Shown one piece after another: positions 6,687 through 14,593 of a stretch of DNA of 18,075 bases. The translations under genes and the position numbers were made by a program. The notes below the pieces were generated by a model. The model saw nothing but the letters and a program-made list of their open reading frames with translations, was not told where the DNA came from and made no database searches. Every line of letters starts with the position of its first letter. Within the stretch, counting starts at the first letter, position 1. This DNA is from Moraxellaceae bacterium (GTDB lineage: Bacteria; Pseudomonadota; Gammaproteobacteria; Pseudomonadales; Moraxellaceae). The stretch is from positions 1 through 18,075 of the forward strand of contig JAUXNL010000070.1 of NCBI GenBank assembly GCA_030684415.1, given 5' to 3'.

Positions 6687-7079
6687 GTGAAAAGCAACCG
6701 ACCTGTCAATCTCAGCTTGTCGACCGTACTGGCCGTCAACCTGAAGTCGCCGGTCGCCATCGCCTCGATTCTGCATCGCATCTCAGGCCTGGTGATCTTC
6801 GTGCTTATCCCCGTTCTCCTTTATGTGTTGCAGGAGTCCTTGGCCTCTGAGGCCGCGTTCGCCGCCGTCAAAACGGATGTGTTGGGTGGTCTGGTAGGGG
6901 GCTTTCTGGTGTTTGTGGCGCTGGCCGGCTTGCTCTACCACCTGGTCGTTGGCGCCAAGCATCTGGTGCAGGACTTTGGCATTGGTGAGTCGCTCGAAGG
7001 TGGTCGTCGCTTCGCTGTCCTGGCCCTGCTGGCGGCGGCAGGTCTGATTTTCCTCGCTTTCCTGTGGATGGTGCTGTGA
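6687..7079 (+). CDS. sdhC: Succinate dehydrogenase cytochrome b556 subunit
   Basis: One of the two membrane anchors of complex II. It binds heme b and helps form the ubiquinone site. Counted from the GTG at 6687, the 130-residue protein has Ser27 and Arg31 in SILHRISG at the same positions as the ubiquinone-site residues of Escherichia coli SdhC, and His85 in YHLVVGAKH as the likely heme ligand. Three membrane helices are evident (about 29-49, 65-92 and 108-128). The GTG start is chosen because the N-terminus KSNRPVNL matches the family and an AGGA lies eight bases upstream. The stop codon overlaps the sdhD start by one base, so translation is coupled. Confidence 0.93.
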   Translation: MKSNRPVNLSLSTVLAVNLKSPVAIASILHRISGLVIFVLIPVLLYVLQESLASEAAFAAVKTDVLGGLVGGFLVFVALAGLLYHLVVGAKHLVQDFGIGESLEGGRRFAVLALLAAAGLIFLAFLWMVL

Positions 7080-7447
7080 TGAGAAACAGTGCAACGAGCT
7101 TCAGCCGTTCCGGCTTGTCTGACTGGGTTGTCCAGCGCGTCAGCGCCTACATCCTGGCTGTCTACTTTGTTGTCATCGTCGGCTTCCTGCTCTGCAATCG
7201 CGGTGTGGGTTACGCCGAGTGGCATGCCTTCATGACTTGCACGGCCATGCGCATCTTCTCGCTCCTGGCGCTGCTGGCGTTGGCGGCGCATGCCTGGATC
7301 GGCCTCTGGACGATCTTCACGGACTATGTCACCGAGCGTCAGATGGGCCCGAAGGCCAGTGTCATCCGTCTTGTGCTGCAGACCGGCATGGCCATCTTCA
7401 TTTTTGTGTATGTGGTCTGGGGCATCCAGATCCTGTGGGGGAACTGA
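7079..7447 (+). CDS. sdhD: Succinate dehydrogenase hydrophobic membrane anchor subunit
   Basis: The second membrane anchor of complex II, 122 residues with three membrane helices (about 22-42, 56-80 and 95-119). His71 in AAHAWIG is the second heme b ligand, and Asp82-Tyr83 in TDYV line the quinone pocket. All fall at the same residue numbers as in Escherichia coli SdhD. The start shares its first base with the last base of the sdhC stop (TGATG), and no strong ribosome site is visible. The protein is therefore probably made by coupled translation. The frame is open upstream, but a start at 7064 would lie inside sdhC and is not needed. sdhA follows after three bases. Confidence 0.93.
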   Translation: MRNSATSFSRSGLSDWVVQRVSAYILAVYFVVIVGFLLCNRGVGYAEWHAFMTCTAMRIFSLLALLALAAHAWIGLWTIFTDYVTERQMGPKASVIRLVLQTGMAIFIFVYVVWGIQILWGN

Positions 7448-7450
7448 TTC

Positions 7451-9268
7451 ATGGCCAGCAGTCTCAAGGCAAGCAACATTCCCACCCTTACGTTTGATGC
7501 GGTGATTGTCGGCGGTGGCGGCTCGGGCATGCGTGCCTCGCTGCAGCTCGCACGTGCCGGTCTCAAGGTGGCGGTGCTGACCAAGGTGTTCCCGACGCGT
7601 TCGCACACTGTGGCGGCTCAGGGCGGTATCGGCGCCTCGCTCGGCAACATGAGCGAAGACAATTGGCACTACCACTTTTACGACACTGTCAAAGGCTCCG
7701 ACTGGCTGGGTGACCAAGACGCCATCGAGTTCATGTGCCGTGAAGCCCCCAAGGTCGTGTACGAGCTTGAACACATGGGCATGCCCTTCGACCGCAATGC
7801 GGATGGCACGATTTACCAGCGTCCTTTTGGTGGTCATACCTCCAATTATGGCGAGAAGCCTGTACAGCGCGCCTGCGCGGCGGCCGACCGTACCGGCCAC
7901 GCGCTGTTGCATACCCTTTACCAGGGCAACCTTGCCGCCAAGACCCAGTTCTTCGTCGAGTGGATTGCGCTTGACCTGATTCGCGATGCGGATGGTGAAG
8001 TGCTCGGCGTGACCGGTATCGATCTGGCGACCGGCAATGTGGCGGTGTTTCAGGCCAAGTGCACGCTGTTTGCCACGGGTGGGGCGGGCCGTATTTACCA
8101 GGCCTCCACCAACGCCTTCATCAATACCGGTGATGGCCTCGGCATGGCGGCTCGTGCCGGCATCCCGCTGGAAGACATGGAGTTCTGGCAGTTCCACCCG
8201 ACCGGTGTGGCCGGCGCTGGTGTGCTGCTGACGGAAGGCTGCCGTGGTGAGGGTGGGCTGTTGCGGAACAAGAACGGCGAGCGCTTCATGGAGCGCTATG
8301 CGCCCAACCTGAAGGATCTGGCGCCTCGTGATTTCGTGTCCCGCTCCATGGACCAGGAAATCAAGGAAGGCCGCGGCTGTGGCCCGAATGGCGATTATGT
8401 GGTGCTCGACCTCACTCATCTGGGGGCCGATACCATCCACAAGCGCCTGCCGTCCGTGTATGAAATCGGCAAGAACTTCGCCAACGTCGACTGCACGAAA
8501 GAGCCCATCCCGGTGGTGCCGACCATTCATTACCAGATGGGGGGCATCCCGACCAATATCCACGGTCAGGTGGTGGCGCCCAAGAATGGCGACCCCAACA
8601 GCGTTGTCGGCGGCTTCTATGCCATTGGCGAGTGCTCGTGTGTCTCCGTGCACGGCGCCAACCGCCTTGGCACCAACTCGCTGCTTGACCTCATCGTCTT
8701 CGGTAAGGCAGCGGGTGAGCACATCATCGGGCAGGTGGCCAAGGCGCCTGCGTCGCACAAGTCGCTGCCCAAGGATGCGCTGGACCAGACCCTGGCCCGC
8801 ATCGCCCGTCTTGATGATTCGAAGTCTGGCGAATACGGCCAGGATGTCGCCAACGACATGCGTCGTGCCATGCAGAATCATGCGGGTGTGTTCCGCACTC
8901 AGAAGCTCATGGACGAAGGTGTCACCAAGATTCTCGACATCGAGAAGCGGGTGGCGAGCATCCACCTCAAAGACAAGTCCAAGGTCTTCAACACTGGCCG
9001 TATCGAGGCGCTGGAGCTGGAAAACCTGATCGAGGCCGCCAAGGCGACCATCATTTCCGCGGCCGCCCGTAAGGAGTGCCGTGGCGCCCATACCGTGGTC
9101 GACTACGAGCGTCCGGTCACTGATCCGGACTGCCCGCTGGGCCGTAACGACAAAGAGTGGATGAAGCACAGCCTGTGGTTCAAGGAAGGCAACCGTCTGG
9201 ACTACAAGCCGGTCAAGCTGAGTCCGCTGACGGTGGAGTCGGTTCCTCCCAAGCCCAGAACCTTCTAA
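7451..9268 (+). CDS. sdhA: Succinate dehydrogenase flavoprotein subunit
   Basis: The catalytic subunit of complex II. It oxidises succinate to fumarate with covalently bound FAD on the cytoplasmic face of the inner membrane. The 605 residues include the dinucleotide-binding motif GGGGSG (21-26), the FAD-attachment His52 in RSHTVAAQGG, the substrate-site HPTG (His249), Arg293 in PRDFVSRS (the likely proton-transfer arginine), HYQMGG, and GANRLGTNSLLD near the FAD/substrate interface. It is slightly longer than Escherichia coli SdhA (588) because of an N-terminal tail of about ten residues. The start lies three bases after sdhD. The 88-base gap to sdhB is unusual for this otherwise tight unit and contains a hairpin. 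Confidence 0.97.
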   Translation: MASSLKASNIPTLTFDAVIVGGGGSGMRASLQLARAGLKVAVLTKVFPTRSHTVAAQGGIGASLGNMSEDNWHYHFYDTVKGSDWLGDQDAIEFMCREAPKVVYELEHMGMPFDRNADGTIYQRPFGGHTSNYGEKPVQRACAAADRTGHALLHTLYQGNLAAKTQFFVEWIALDLIRDADGEVLGVTGIDLATGNVAVFQAKCTLFATGGAGRIYQASTNAFINTGDGLGMAARAGIPLEDMEFWQFHPTGVAGAGVLLTEGCRGEGGLLRNKNGERFMERYAPNLKDLAPRDFVSRSMDQEIKEGRGCGPNGDYVVLDLTHLGADTIHKRLPSVYEIGKNFANVDCTKEPIPVVPTIHYQMGGIPTNIHGQVVAPKNGDPNSVVGGFYAIGECSCVSVHGANRLGTNSLLDLIVFGKAAGEHIIGQVAKAPASHKSLPKDALDQTLARIARLDDSKSGEYGQDVANDMRRAMQNHAGVFRTQKLMDEGVTKILDIEKRVASIHLKDKSKVFNTGRIEALELENLIEAAKATIISAAARKECRGAHTVVDYERPVTDPDCPLGRNDKEWMKHSLWFKEGNRLDYKPVKLSPLTVESVPPKPRTF

Positions 9269-9296
9269 GCGCTTTCCGCAGGAATGCATCTGATGA

Positions 9297-9325
9297 CCTT
9301 CTCTCCCCAAAAGTGGGGAGAAGGG
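9297..9325 (+). repeat. Hairpin (REP-like inverted repeat) between sdhA and sdhB
   Basis: A strong imperfect stem runs from CCTTCTCTCCCCA (9297-9309), through the loop AAAG, to TGGGGAGAAGGG (9314-9325). It includes a perfect CTCCCCA-type core and one bulge. No T run follows, so it is not an intrinsic terminator. It resembles the CCTTCTCCCC/GGGGAGAAGG class of dispersed intergenic repeats seen in many proteobacteria. Whether it is repeated elsewhere in this genome cannot be seen here. Confidence 0.55.
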
Positions 9326-9356
9326 ACAGACAAAGAATCGAGAGAGGCGGCACACC

Positions 9357-10061
9357 ATGAGCGACGTGCGTATTTTTGAAGTCTACCGCTACGATCCTGA
9401 CAAGGACGCAGCGCCGTACATGCAAACTTATGAGTTGGATGTCAGCGGCAGCCGCATGCTGCTCGATGTGCTGATCCAGCTCAAACAGATGGATGAGTCG
9501 CTGAGCTTCCGCCGCTCCTGCCGCGAAGGCATCTGTGGTTCGGATGGCATGAACATCAATGGCAAGAACGGACTTGCCTGCCTGATCAACATGCGCACAC
9601 TCCCGAAAAAGGTTGTGATCAAGCCGCTGCCGGGCCTGCCTGTCATCCGTGATCTCGTGGTCGACATGGGCATGTTCTACAACCAGTACGAGAAGGTGCA
9701 GCCGTATCTCATCAACGAGACGCCAGCACCGGCCAAGGAGCGTCTGCAGTCGCCGGAAGATCGCGAAAAGCTGGATGGTCTCTATGAGTGCATCCTCTGC
9801 GCCTGCTGCTCGACCAGCTGCCCGTCTTACTGGTGGAACCCGGACAAGTTCTTGGGCCCCTCGGCGCTGATTCAGGCGTATCGCTTTCTGGCCGACAGTC
9901 GCGATACGGCGACCGCCGAACGACTGGCCAACCTGGATGACCCGTTCAGCATTTTCCGCTGCCGCGGCATCATGAACTGCGTCAGCGTCTGCCCCAAGGG
10001 GCTCAATCCCACCAAAGCGATTGGTCATATCCGTAACATGTTGTTGAGCCAGGGTACCTGA
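9357..10061 (+). CDS. sdhB: Succinate dehydrogenase iron-sulfur subunit
   Basis: Passes electrons from the FAD of SdhA to ubiquinone through three clusters. In the 234-residue protein the [2Fe-2S] ligands are Cys55, Cys60, Asp63 and Cys75 (CREGICGSDG), with aspartate as the third ligand exactly as in Escherichia coli. Cys145, Cys148, Cys151 and Cys212 should bind [4Fe-4S], and Cys155, Cys202 and Cys208 [3Fe-4S]. Length and order of motifs are normal. An AGAGG ribosome site lies nine bases before the ATG. It is the last gene of sdhCDAB, and a GC-rich hairpin begins 15 bases after its stop. Confidence 0.97.
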   Translation: MSDVRIFEVYRYDPDKDAAPYMQTYELDVSGSRMLLDVLIQLKQMDESLSFRRSCREGICGSDGMNINGKNGLACLINMRTLPKKVVIKPLPGLPVIRDLVVDMGMFYNQYEKVQPYLINETPAPAKERLQSPEDREKLDGLYECILCACCSTSCPSYWWNPDKFLGPSALIQAYRFLADSRDTATAERLANLDDPFSIFRCRGIMNCVSVCPKGLNPTKAIGHIRNMLLSQGT

Positions 10062-10076
10062 CCCGGGCTTGCGGCG

Positions 10077-10098
10077 GGCCTGGCAATGGTGCCGGGCC
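10077..10098 (+). terminator. GC-rich hairpin after sdhB
   Basis: A 9-bp stem (GGCCTGGCA at 10077-10085 and TGCCGGGCC at 10090-10098, one G-T pair) with loop ATGG lies just after the sdhB stop. The bases after it (TGTTGG) are only moderately T-rich. It may be a partial terminator or a 3'-end stabiliser that separates sdhCDAB from sucAB. Confidence 0.4.
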
Positions 10099-10255
10099 TG
10101 TTGGCGATACGTCCGTTTGCTGCATCAAGCGGCAGACTCAAGGCCCGGTAGCCGCCATGCGGCCAACGGGTGCACAATACCGGCCGCGTGGCCGGCCGCG
10201 ACTCCAGTATTGCTGGCTGCATTGCTGGGTCGTGTCGTGGTACATCGTCGTGCCA

Positions 10256-10292
10256 AGGTGATGGAAGTCACCTGCTTCCCAAGTCGTATAAA
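10256..10292 (+). promoter_or_regulatory. Candidate sucA promoter with operator-like dyad
   Basis: TATAAA at 10287-10292 is a good -10 box, but no good -35 box lies at the right distance (TGGAAG at 19 bases is the best). The expected -35 position is covered by the perfect dyad AGGTGA-N6-TCACCT. This pattern fits an activator-dependent or repressor-covered promoter. The leader to the sucA start would be about 147 bases. Confidence 0.3.
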
Positions 10293-10445
10293 GGCGAGGG
10301 GGCCGTTTCAATCGCCAGCGGTTACACTCAATGGCGGTACTTAGGTCGCGAGGTCTTACCCAGACATCGCGGGTCACAGTGCAGAGAAGGCGAAACAGCA
10401 ACCGTCAGCGGACGCAGGGCCGCGCGGGCTTCTCTCTTTGGAAAC

Positions 10446-13283
10446 ATGAAAATGCAAGACGGCCTTATGTTGCGCCAGTGGAGCACCTCGCAGCTCTCGG
10501 CGGAAAACGCAGCCTACGTCGAAGAGCTTTACGAACAATTCCTCGTTTCCCCGCAGTCCGTGCCGGAAGACTGGCGCAGCTATTTCGAAAAGCTGCCAAG
10601 GGTCAATGGCATTGCTCAAGACACCCCGCACAAGGGCGTCCGCGACCAATTCCTTCTGCTCGCCAAAAACACTTCCCGGGCCCAGGCCCTGCCGACCAGC
10701 CGTGTCAGTACCGAGCACGAGCGTCGTCAGGTGGCGGTGTTGCAGTTGATTGCCGGTTACCGCAATCGTGGTCATCAGCGTGCCAAGCTGGACCCGTTGG
10801 GCTTGATGCCCCGTGAGCATGTGCCCGACCTTGAGCTGGCCACCCACGGACTGAGTCCGGCTGATCTCGACACCGTCTTCAATACCGGCAATCTGGCCAT
10901 CGGCAAAGAAGAGTGCACCCTGCGCGAAATGGTGCAGGCGATGGAGGCCATTTATTGTGGCTCCATCGGCATTGAGTACATGCACATTGTCAACACCGCC
11001 GAGAAGCGCTGGATTCAGCAGCGCCTCGAGAGCGTTCGTGGCAACCCCAACTTCTCCGCCGATACCCGTAAGCACATTCTTGAGCGTGTAACAGCGGCTG
11101 AGGGGCTGGAAAAATATCTGGGCACCAAATATGCCGGCGCCAAGCGCTTCGGGCTCGAGGGTGGAGAGTCACTGATTCCGCTGGTCGACGAGCTGATCCA
11201 GCGTGGCGGTGCTTATGGTGTGAAAGAAGTGGTCATCGGCATGGCTCATCGTGGCCGACTCAACATGCTGGTGAATATTCTCGGCAAGAACCCGGGCGAC
11301 CTGTTCAGCGAATTCGAAGGCAAGAGCGTCACCAAGCATGGCTCCGGTGACGTGAAATACCATCAGGGCTATTCCTCGAACGTGATGACGCCGGGTGGTG
11401 AAGTGCATTTGGCGCTCGCGTTCAATCCCTCCCATCTGGAAATTGTGTCGCCGGTTGTCGAAGGCTCCGTGCGTGCACGTCAGGATCGCCGCCGTGATAC
11501 TCAAGGCCGGCATGTGCTGCCGATCAGCATCCATGGTGATGCCGCATTTGCGGGTCAGGGTGTGGTGATGGAAACCTTCCAGATGTCGCAAACCCGCGGC
11601 TACAGAACGGGTGGCACGATCCATATCATCGTCAATAATCAGGTTGGCTTTACGACCAGCAACAAAGAAGACGCGCGCTCGACCGAGTACTGTACCAGTG
11701 TCGCAAAAATGGTGCAGCCGCCGATATTCCATGTGAACGGTGACGATCCTGAGGCGGTTTTTTTCGTTACGCAGTTGGCGTTGGATTTCCGTATGGAATT
11801 CCAGAAGGACGTTGTAGTCGACATCATTTGCTATCGACGCCGTGGCCATAACGAAGCAGATGAACCTTCCGCCACGCAACCGCTGATGTATCAGGTGATC
11901 AGCAAGCTTCCGACCACGCGCGGTATTTATGCTGAGCGGCTGGTACAGGCTGGCGTGCTGACGCAGGTTCAGGCGGACGACAAGGTCGATGAATACCGCC
12001 GTGCACTCGAAGCCGGCCAGCATGTGGTCAAGGCGCTGGTGCGCGAGCCCAACAAGACCCTTTTTGTCGACTGGACGCCTTATCTCGGTCATGCGGTTGT
12101 CGATGAGTGGGATACGGGTGTGCCGCTGAAAAAGCTGCAAGCTTTGGGCAAGCAGTTGGAAAAGTTGCCTGAGGCTTTTGTGGTGCAAAAGCAGGTGCAG
12201 AAGGTACTGGAAGATCGCACCAAGATGTGGGCCGGTAATCTCGAGTTCAACTGGGGCGCGGCGGAAACGCTGGCTTACGCCACCATTCTGGATGAGGGAT
12301 TTCTGATCCGACTGACCGGGCAGGATGTCGGTCGAGGCACTTTTTCACATCGTCATGCCATTTTGTACAGCCAGAAAGATGGAGCGGCGCATGTGCCGCT
12401 GAAAAACATCTCGCCGGACCAGCCTGCGTTCGATATTTACGACTCTCTGCTGTCTGAAGAAGCCGTGCTTGCTTTCGAGTATGGCTATGCCACCACGGCG
12501 CCGCAGTCACTGATTATCTGGGAAGCCCAGTTTGGAGATTTTGCCAACGGTGCGCAGGTAGTGATCGATCAGTTCATCTCCTCAGGCGAAACCAAGTGGG
12601 AGCGTCTTTGCGGCCTTACGTTGCTGCTGCCCCATGGTTTTGAAGGGCAGGGGCCTGAGCATTCGTCAGCTCGTCTCGAGCGTTTCCTGCAGCTGTGCGC
12701 TGAGCACAACATGCAGGTCTGTACGCCTACGACACCTGCACAAATTTTCCATTTGCTCAGACGTCAGGCCGTGCGCCCATTGCGCAAGCCACTGATTGTC
12801 ATGTCACCAAAAAGCCTGCTGCGTCACAAGCTGGCGGTGTCGACGCTTGAAGAGCTGGCGAATGGTCAGTTCCAGACGGTGATTCCCGAAGTTGATGCCA
12901 TCAAGCCTGCTGCCGTTACCCATGTGATTCTGTGCGGCGGAAAGGTTTATTACGATCTGCTCGAGAAACGGCGCGAAATGAAGCGTGATGATGTCGCCAT
13001 CATCCGTATCGAACAGCTGTACCCTTTCCCCGAAAAGAAACTGGCAGAGGCACTGGCGCCCTACAAAAAAGCCAAGAGCATTGTCTGGTGCCAGGAAGAG
13101 CCGTTGATTCTGGGTGCGTGGTTTTGCACGGAGCATCATATGCACAGCGTTGTCCGGGAGTGGAACGACAAGCTGCGTACCCGGTATGTGGGGCGTCTCT
13201 CGGCAGCAGCACCTGCCTGCGGATCAGTTTATCTGCATGCGAAAGAGCAGGCGGCACTGGTTGAAGATGCTTTCAAGCCCTGA
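10446..13283 (+). CDS. sucA: 2-Oxoglutarate dehydrogenase E1 component
   Basis: The thiamine-diphosphate-dependent decarboxylase of the 2-oxoglutarate dehydrogenase complex. It converts 2-oxoglutarate to a succinyl group that is passed to the E2 lipoyl arm. The 945 residues (Escherichia coli SucA has 933) start with the typical E2-contacting segment NAAYVEELYEQFL and PEDWRSYF. Further on come GMAHRGRLNML (His268), NPSHLEIVSPVVEGS (His330) and HGDAAFAGQG (from residue 363, the diphosphate/metal-binding motif). The C-terminal transketolase-like part contains EAQFGDFANGAQVVIDQF and GLTLLLPHGFEGQGPEHSSAR. The frame is open 92 codons further upstream, but that stretch does not resemble the family. 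The start at 10446 has GGA four bases away, and Met at 10452 is a close alternative with better spacing. sucB follows after 33 bases. Confidence 0.96.
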   Translation: MKMQDGLMLRQWSTSQLSAENAAYVEELYEQFLVSPQSVPEDWRSYFEKLPRVNGIAQDTPHKGVRDQFLLLAKNTSRAQALPTSRVSTEHERRQVAVLQLIAGYRNRGHQRAKLDPLGLMPREHVPDLELATHGLSPADLDTVFNTGNLAIGKEECTLREMVQAMEAIYCGSIGIEYMHIVNTAEKRWIQQRLESVRGNPNFSADTRKHILERVTAAEGLEKYLGTKYAGAKRFGLEGGESLIPLVDELIQRGGAYGVKEVVIGMAHRGRLNMLVNILGKNPGDLFSEFEGKSVTKHGSGDVKYHQGYSSNVMTPGGEVHLALAFNPSHLEIVSPVVEGSVRARQDRRRDTQGRHVLPISIHGDAAFAGQGVVMETFQMSQTRGYRTGGTIHIIVNNQVGFTTSNKEDARSTEYCTSVAKMVQPPIFHVNGDDPEAVFFVTQLALDFRMEFQKDVVVDIICYRRRGHNEADEPSATQPLMYQVISKLPTTRGIYAERLVQAGVLTQVQADDKVDEYRRALEAGQHVVKALVREPNKTLFVDWTPYLGHAVVDEWDTGVPLKKLQALGKQLEKLPEAFVVQKQVQKVLEDRTKMWAGNLEFNWGAAETLAYATILDEGFLIRLTGQDVGRGTFSHRHAILYSQKDGAAHVPLKNISPDQPAFDIYDSLLSEEAVLAFEYGYATTAPQSLIIWEAQFGDFANGAQVVIDQFISSGETKWERLCGLTLLLPHGFEGQGPEHSSARLERFLQLCAEHNMQVCTPTTPAQIFHLLRRQAVRPLRKPLIVMSPKSLLRHKLAVSTLEELANGQFQTVIPEVDAIKPAAVTHVILCGGKVYYDLLEKRREMKRDDVAIIRIEQLYPFPEKKLAEALAPYKKAKSIVWCQEEPLILGAWFCTEHHMHSVVREWNDKLRTRYVGRLSAAAPACGSVYLHAKEQAALVEDAFKP

Positions 13284-13316
13284 CAACAAAACAAACGACA
13301 CAAGGAATTTCAGAAA

Positions 13317-14525
13317 ATGGCCCTCGAAATCAAGGCACCAGTTTTTCCTGAGTCCGTCGCTGACGGTACGGTAGCCACGTGGCATAAAAAGCCTGGTGAA
13401 GCTGTCGCGCGTGACGAGCTGATTGTGGATATTGAAACGGACAAAGTGGTGCTGGAAGTAGTGGCACCGGCTGATGGTGTGATCAGCAAAGTACTGAAAA
13501 ATGAAGGTGATACGGTGTTGTCACAAGAGGTGCTGGCCTTCTTCGAAGCCGGTGCGGCGGCATCAGTCGCGGCGCCTTCGGCGGCCGCACCGGCAGTGGC
13601 CGCTGCAGCACCAGAAGTGGCTGTTCCTGATGATGCGTTGAGCCCCGCCGTTCGCAAGCTGATTGCTGAACATAATCTGGACCCGGCCAGGATTTCAGGC
13701 AGCGGCAAGGGCGGTCGCCTGACCAAGGAAGATGTTGAAGCGCATATCAAGAAACCGGCGGCACCTGCTCCGGTCGCCGCCGCACCTGCGCCTGCCGCTC
13801 AAGCCATTGCAATGGCCGTTGGTGAGCGAGTGGAAAAGCGTGTGCCGATGACTCGGCTGCGTGCAAAGGTGGCCGAGCGTCTGCTCGAAGCCAAGCAGTC
13901 CACCGCCATGCTGACCACCTTCAACGAAGTGAACATGAAGCCGGTCATGGAATTGCGTAAGCAATATGCCGAGAAGTTCGAGAAAGTGCATGGTGTGCGT
14001 CTCGGTTTCATGTCGTTTTTTGTCAGGGCCGCTGTCGAGGCGCTCAAGCGTTTCCCCGCAGTCAATGCGTCTATTGATGGTGCCGATATTGTTTATCACG
14101 GCTTTTATGATGTCGGTGTGGCGGTGTCGTCTGATCGAGGGCTTGTTGTCCCCATTCTGCGCAATACAGAGCGCATGAGTCTGGCGGAAGTGGAAAAAAC
14201 CGTAGGTGACTTTGGCAAAAAGGCTAAAGATGGAAAGCTCACCATCGAAGAAATGACGGGTGGTACTTTCACCATTTCCAATGGCGGTGTTTTCGGGTCG
14301 CTGTTGTCCACGCCGATTCTTAATCCGCCGCAAACGGCCATTCTGGGAATGCACAAGATCCAGGAGCGACCGATGGCGGTGAATGGGCAGGTGGTCATAT
14401 TGCCGATGATGTATCTGGCACTGTCCTACGATCATCGTCTGATTGATGGCAAGGAGGCAGTGAGCTTCCTCGTGGCCATCAAGGATCTGGTGGAAGACCC
14501 CGCCCGGTTGTTGCTGGAAATCTGA
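13317..14525 (+). CDS. sucB: Dihydrolipoyllysine succinyltransferase, E2 of 2-oxoglutarate dehydrogenase
   Basis: Forms the core of the complex and transfers succinyl from the lipoyl arm to CoA. The 402-residue protein has one lipoyl domain (about 2-77) with the lipoylated Lys43 in ETDKVVLE. An Ala/Pro-rich hinge (about 79-105) leads to the E1/E3-binding domain (about 108-145, LSPAVRKLIAEHNLD). After a second Ala/Pro hinge (146-165) comes the catalytic acyltransferase domain ending in DHRLIDG, with His373 and Asp377 as catalytic residues. A single lipoyl domain is normal for SucB and separates it from pyruvate dehydrogenase E2. AAGGA lies about ten bases before the ATG. A strong terminator follows 6 bases after the stop. 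Confidence 0.97.
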   Translation: MALEIKAPVFPESVADGTVATWHKKPGEAVARDELIVDIETDKVVLEVVAPADGVISKVLKNEGDTVLSQEVLAFFEAGAAASVAAPSAAAPAVAAAAPEVAVPDDALSPAVRKLIAEHNLDPARISGSGKGGRLTKEDVEAHIKKPAAPAPVAAAPAPAAQAIAMAVGERVEKRVPMTRLRAKVAERLLEAKQSTAMLTTFNEVNMKPVMELRKQYAEKFEKVHGVRLGFMSFFVRAAVEALKRFPAVNASIDGADIVYHGFYDVGVAVSSDRGLVVPILRNTERMSLAEVEKTVGDFGKKAKDGKLTIEEMTGGTFTISNGGVFGSLLSTPILNPPQTAILGMHKIQERPMAVNGQVVILPMMYLALSYDHRLIDGKEAVSFLVAIKDLVEDPARLLLEI

Positions 14526-14531
14526 TTCTCT

Positions 14532-14565
14532 CGGGTACCTTGCCCTGCAAGGTGCCCGTTTTTTT
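14532..14565 (+). terminator. Strong intrinsic terminator between sucB and lpd
   Basis: An 11-bp stem (CGGGTACCTTG at 14532-14542 and CAAGGTGCCCG at 14548-14558, one G-T pair) with a five-base loop is followed directly by seven T residues. It has every mark of a rho-independent terminator. Only 28 bases separate the T run from the lpd start, leaving no room for a full promoter after it. Confidence 0.9.
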
Positions 14566-14593
14566 GCACTTACACCCACATCAGGAACGGACC

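Larger units (their letters stand above)
10062..10445 (+). promoter_or_regulatory. Intergenic region between sdhB and sucA with hairpins and a promoter candidate
   Basis: The 384 bases hold no convincing gene, although the sucA frame stays open back to 10170. The region contains a hairpin after sdhB (10077-10098) and a second short hairpin, CCGGCC-GCGT-GGCCGG (10180-10195). It also has an exact dyad AGGTGA-N6-TCACCT (10256-10273) and, 13 bases beyond it, a TATAAA box (10287-10292). The arrangement suggests that sucA has its own regulated promoter here, in addition to any read-through from sdh. Confidence 0.5.

Noticed and set aside
6350..6850. A plus-strand open frame in the gltA-sdhC gap overlapping sdhC
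   Set aside because: It runs out of frame into sdhC, has no family resemblance, and covers the likely sdh promoter.
6935..9358. A very long open frame (807 codons) on the minus strand opposite sdhA and sdhD
   Set aside because: It lies entirely antisense to well-conserved genes. Its translation is rich in His, Arg, Gly and Ala without any domain, and it is explained by the codon bias of sdhA in a GC-rich genome.
10170..10445. A possible 92-residue N-terminal extension of SucA
   Set aside because: The frame is open, but the residues are unlike any E1 N-terminus. The stretch contains the hairpins and the promoter candidate, and the family N-terminus begins just after 10446.
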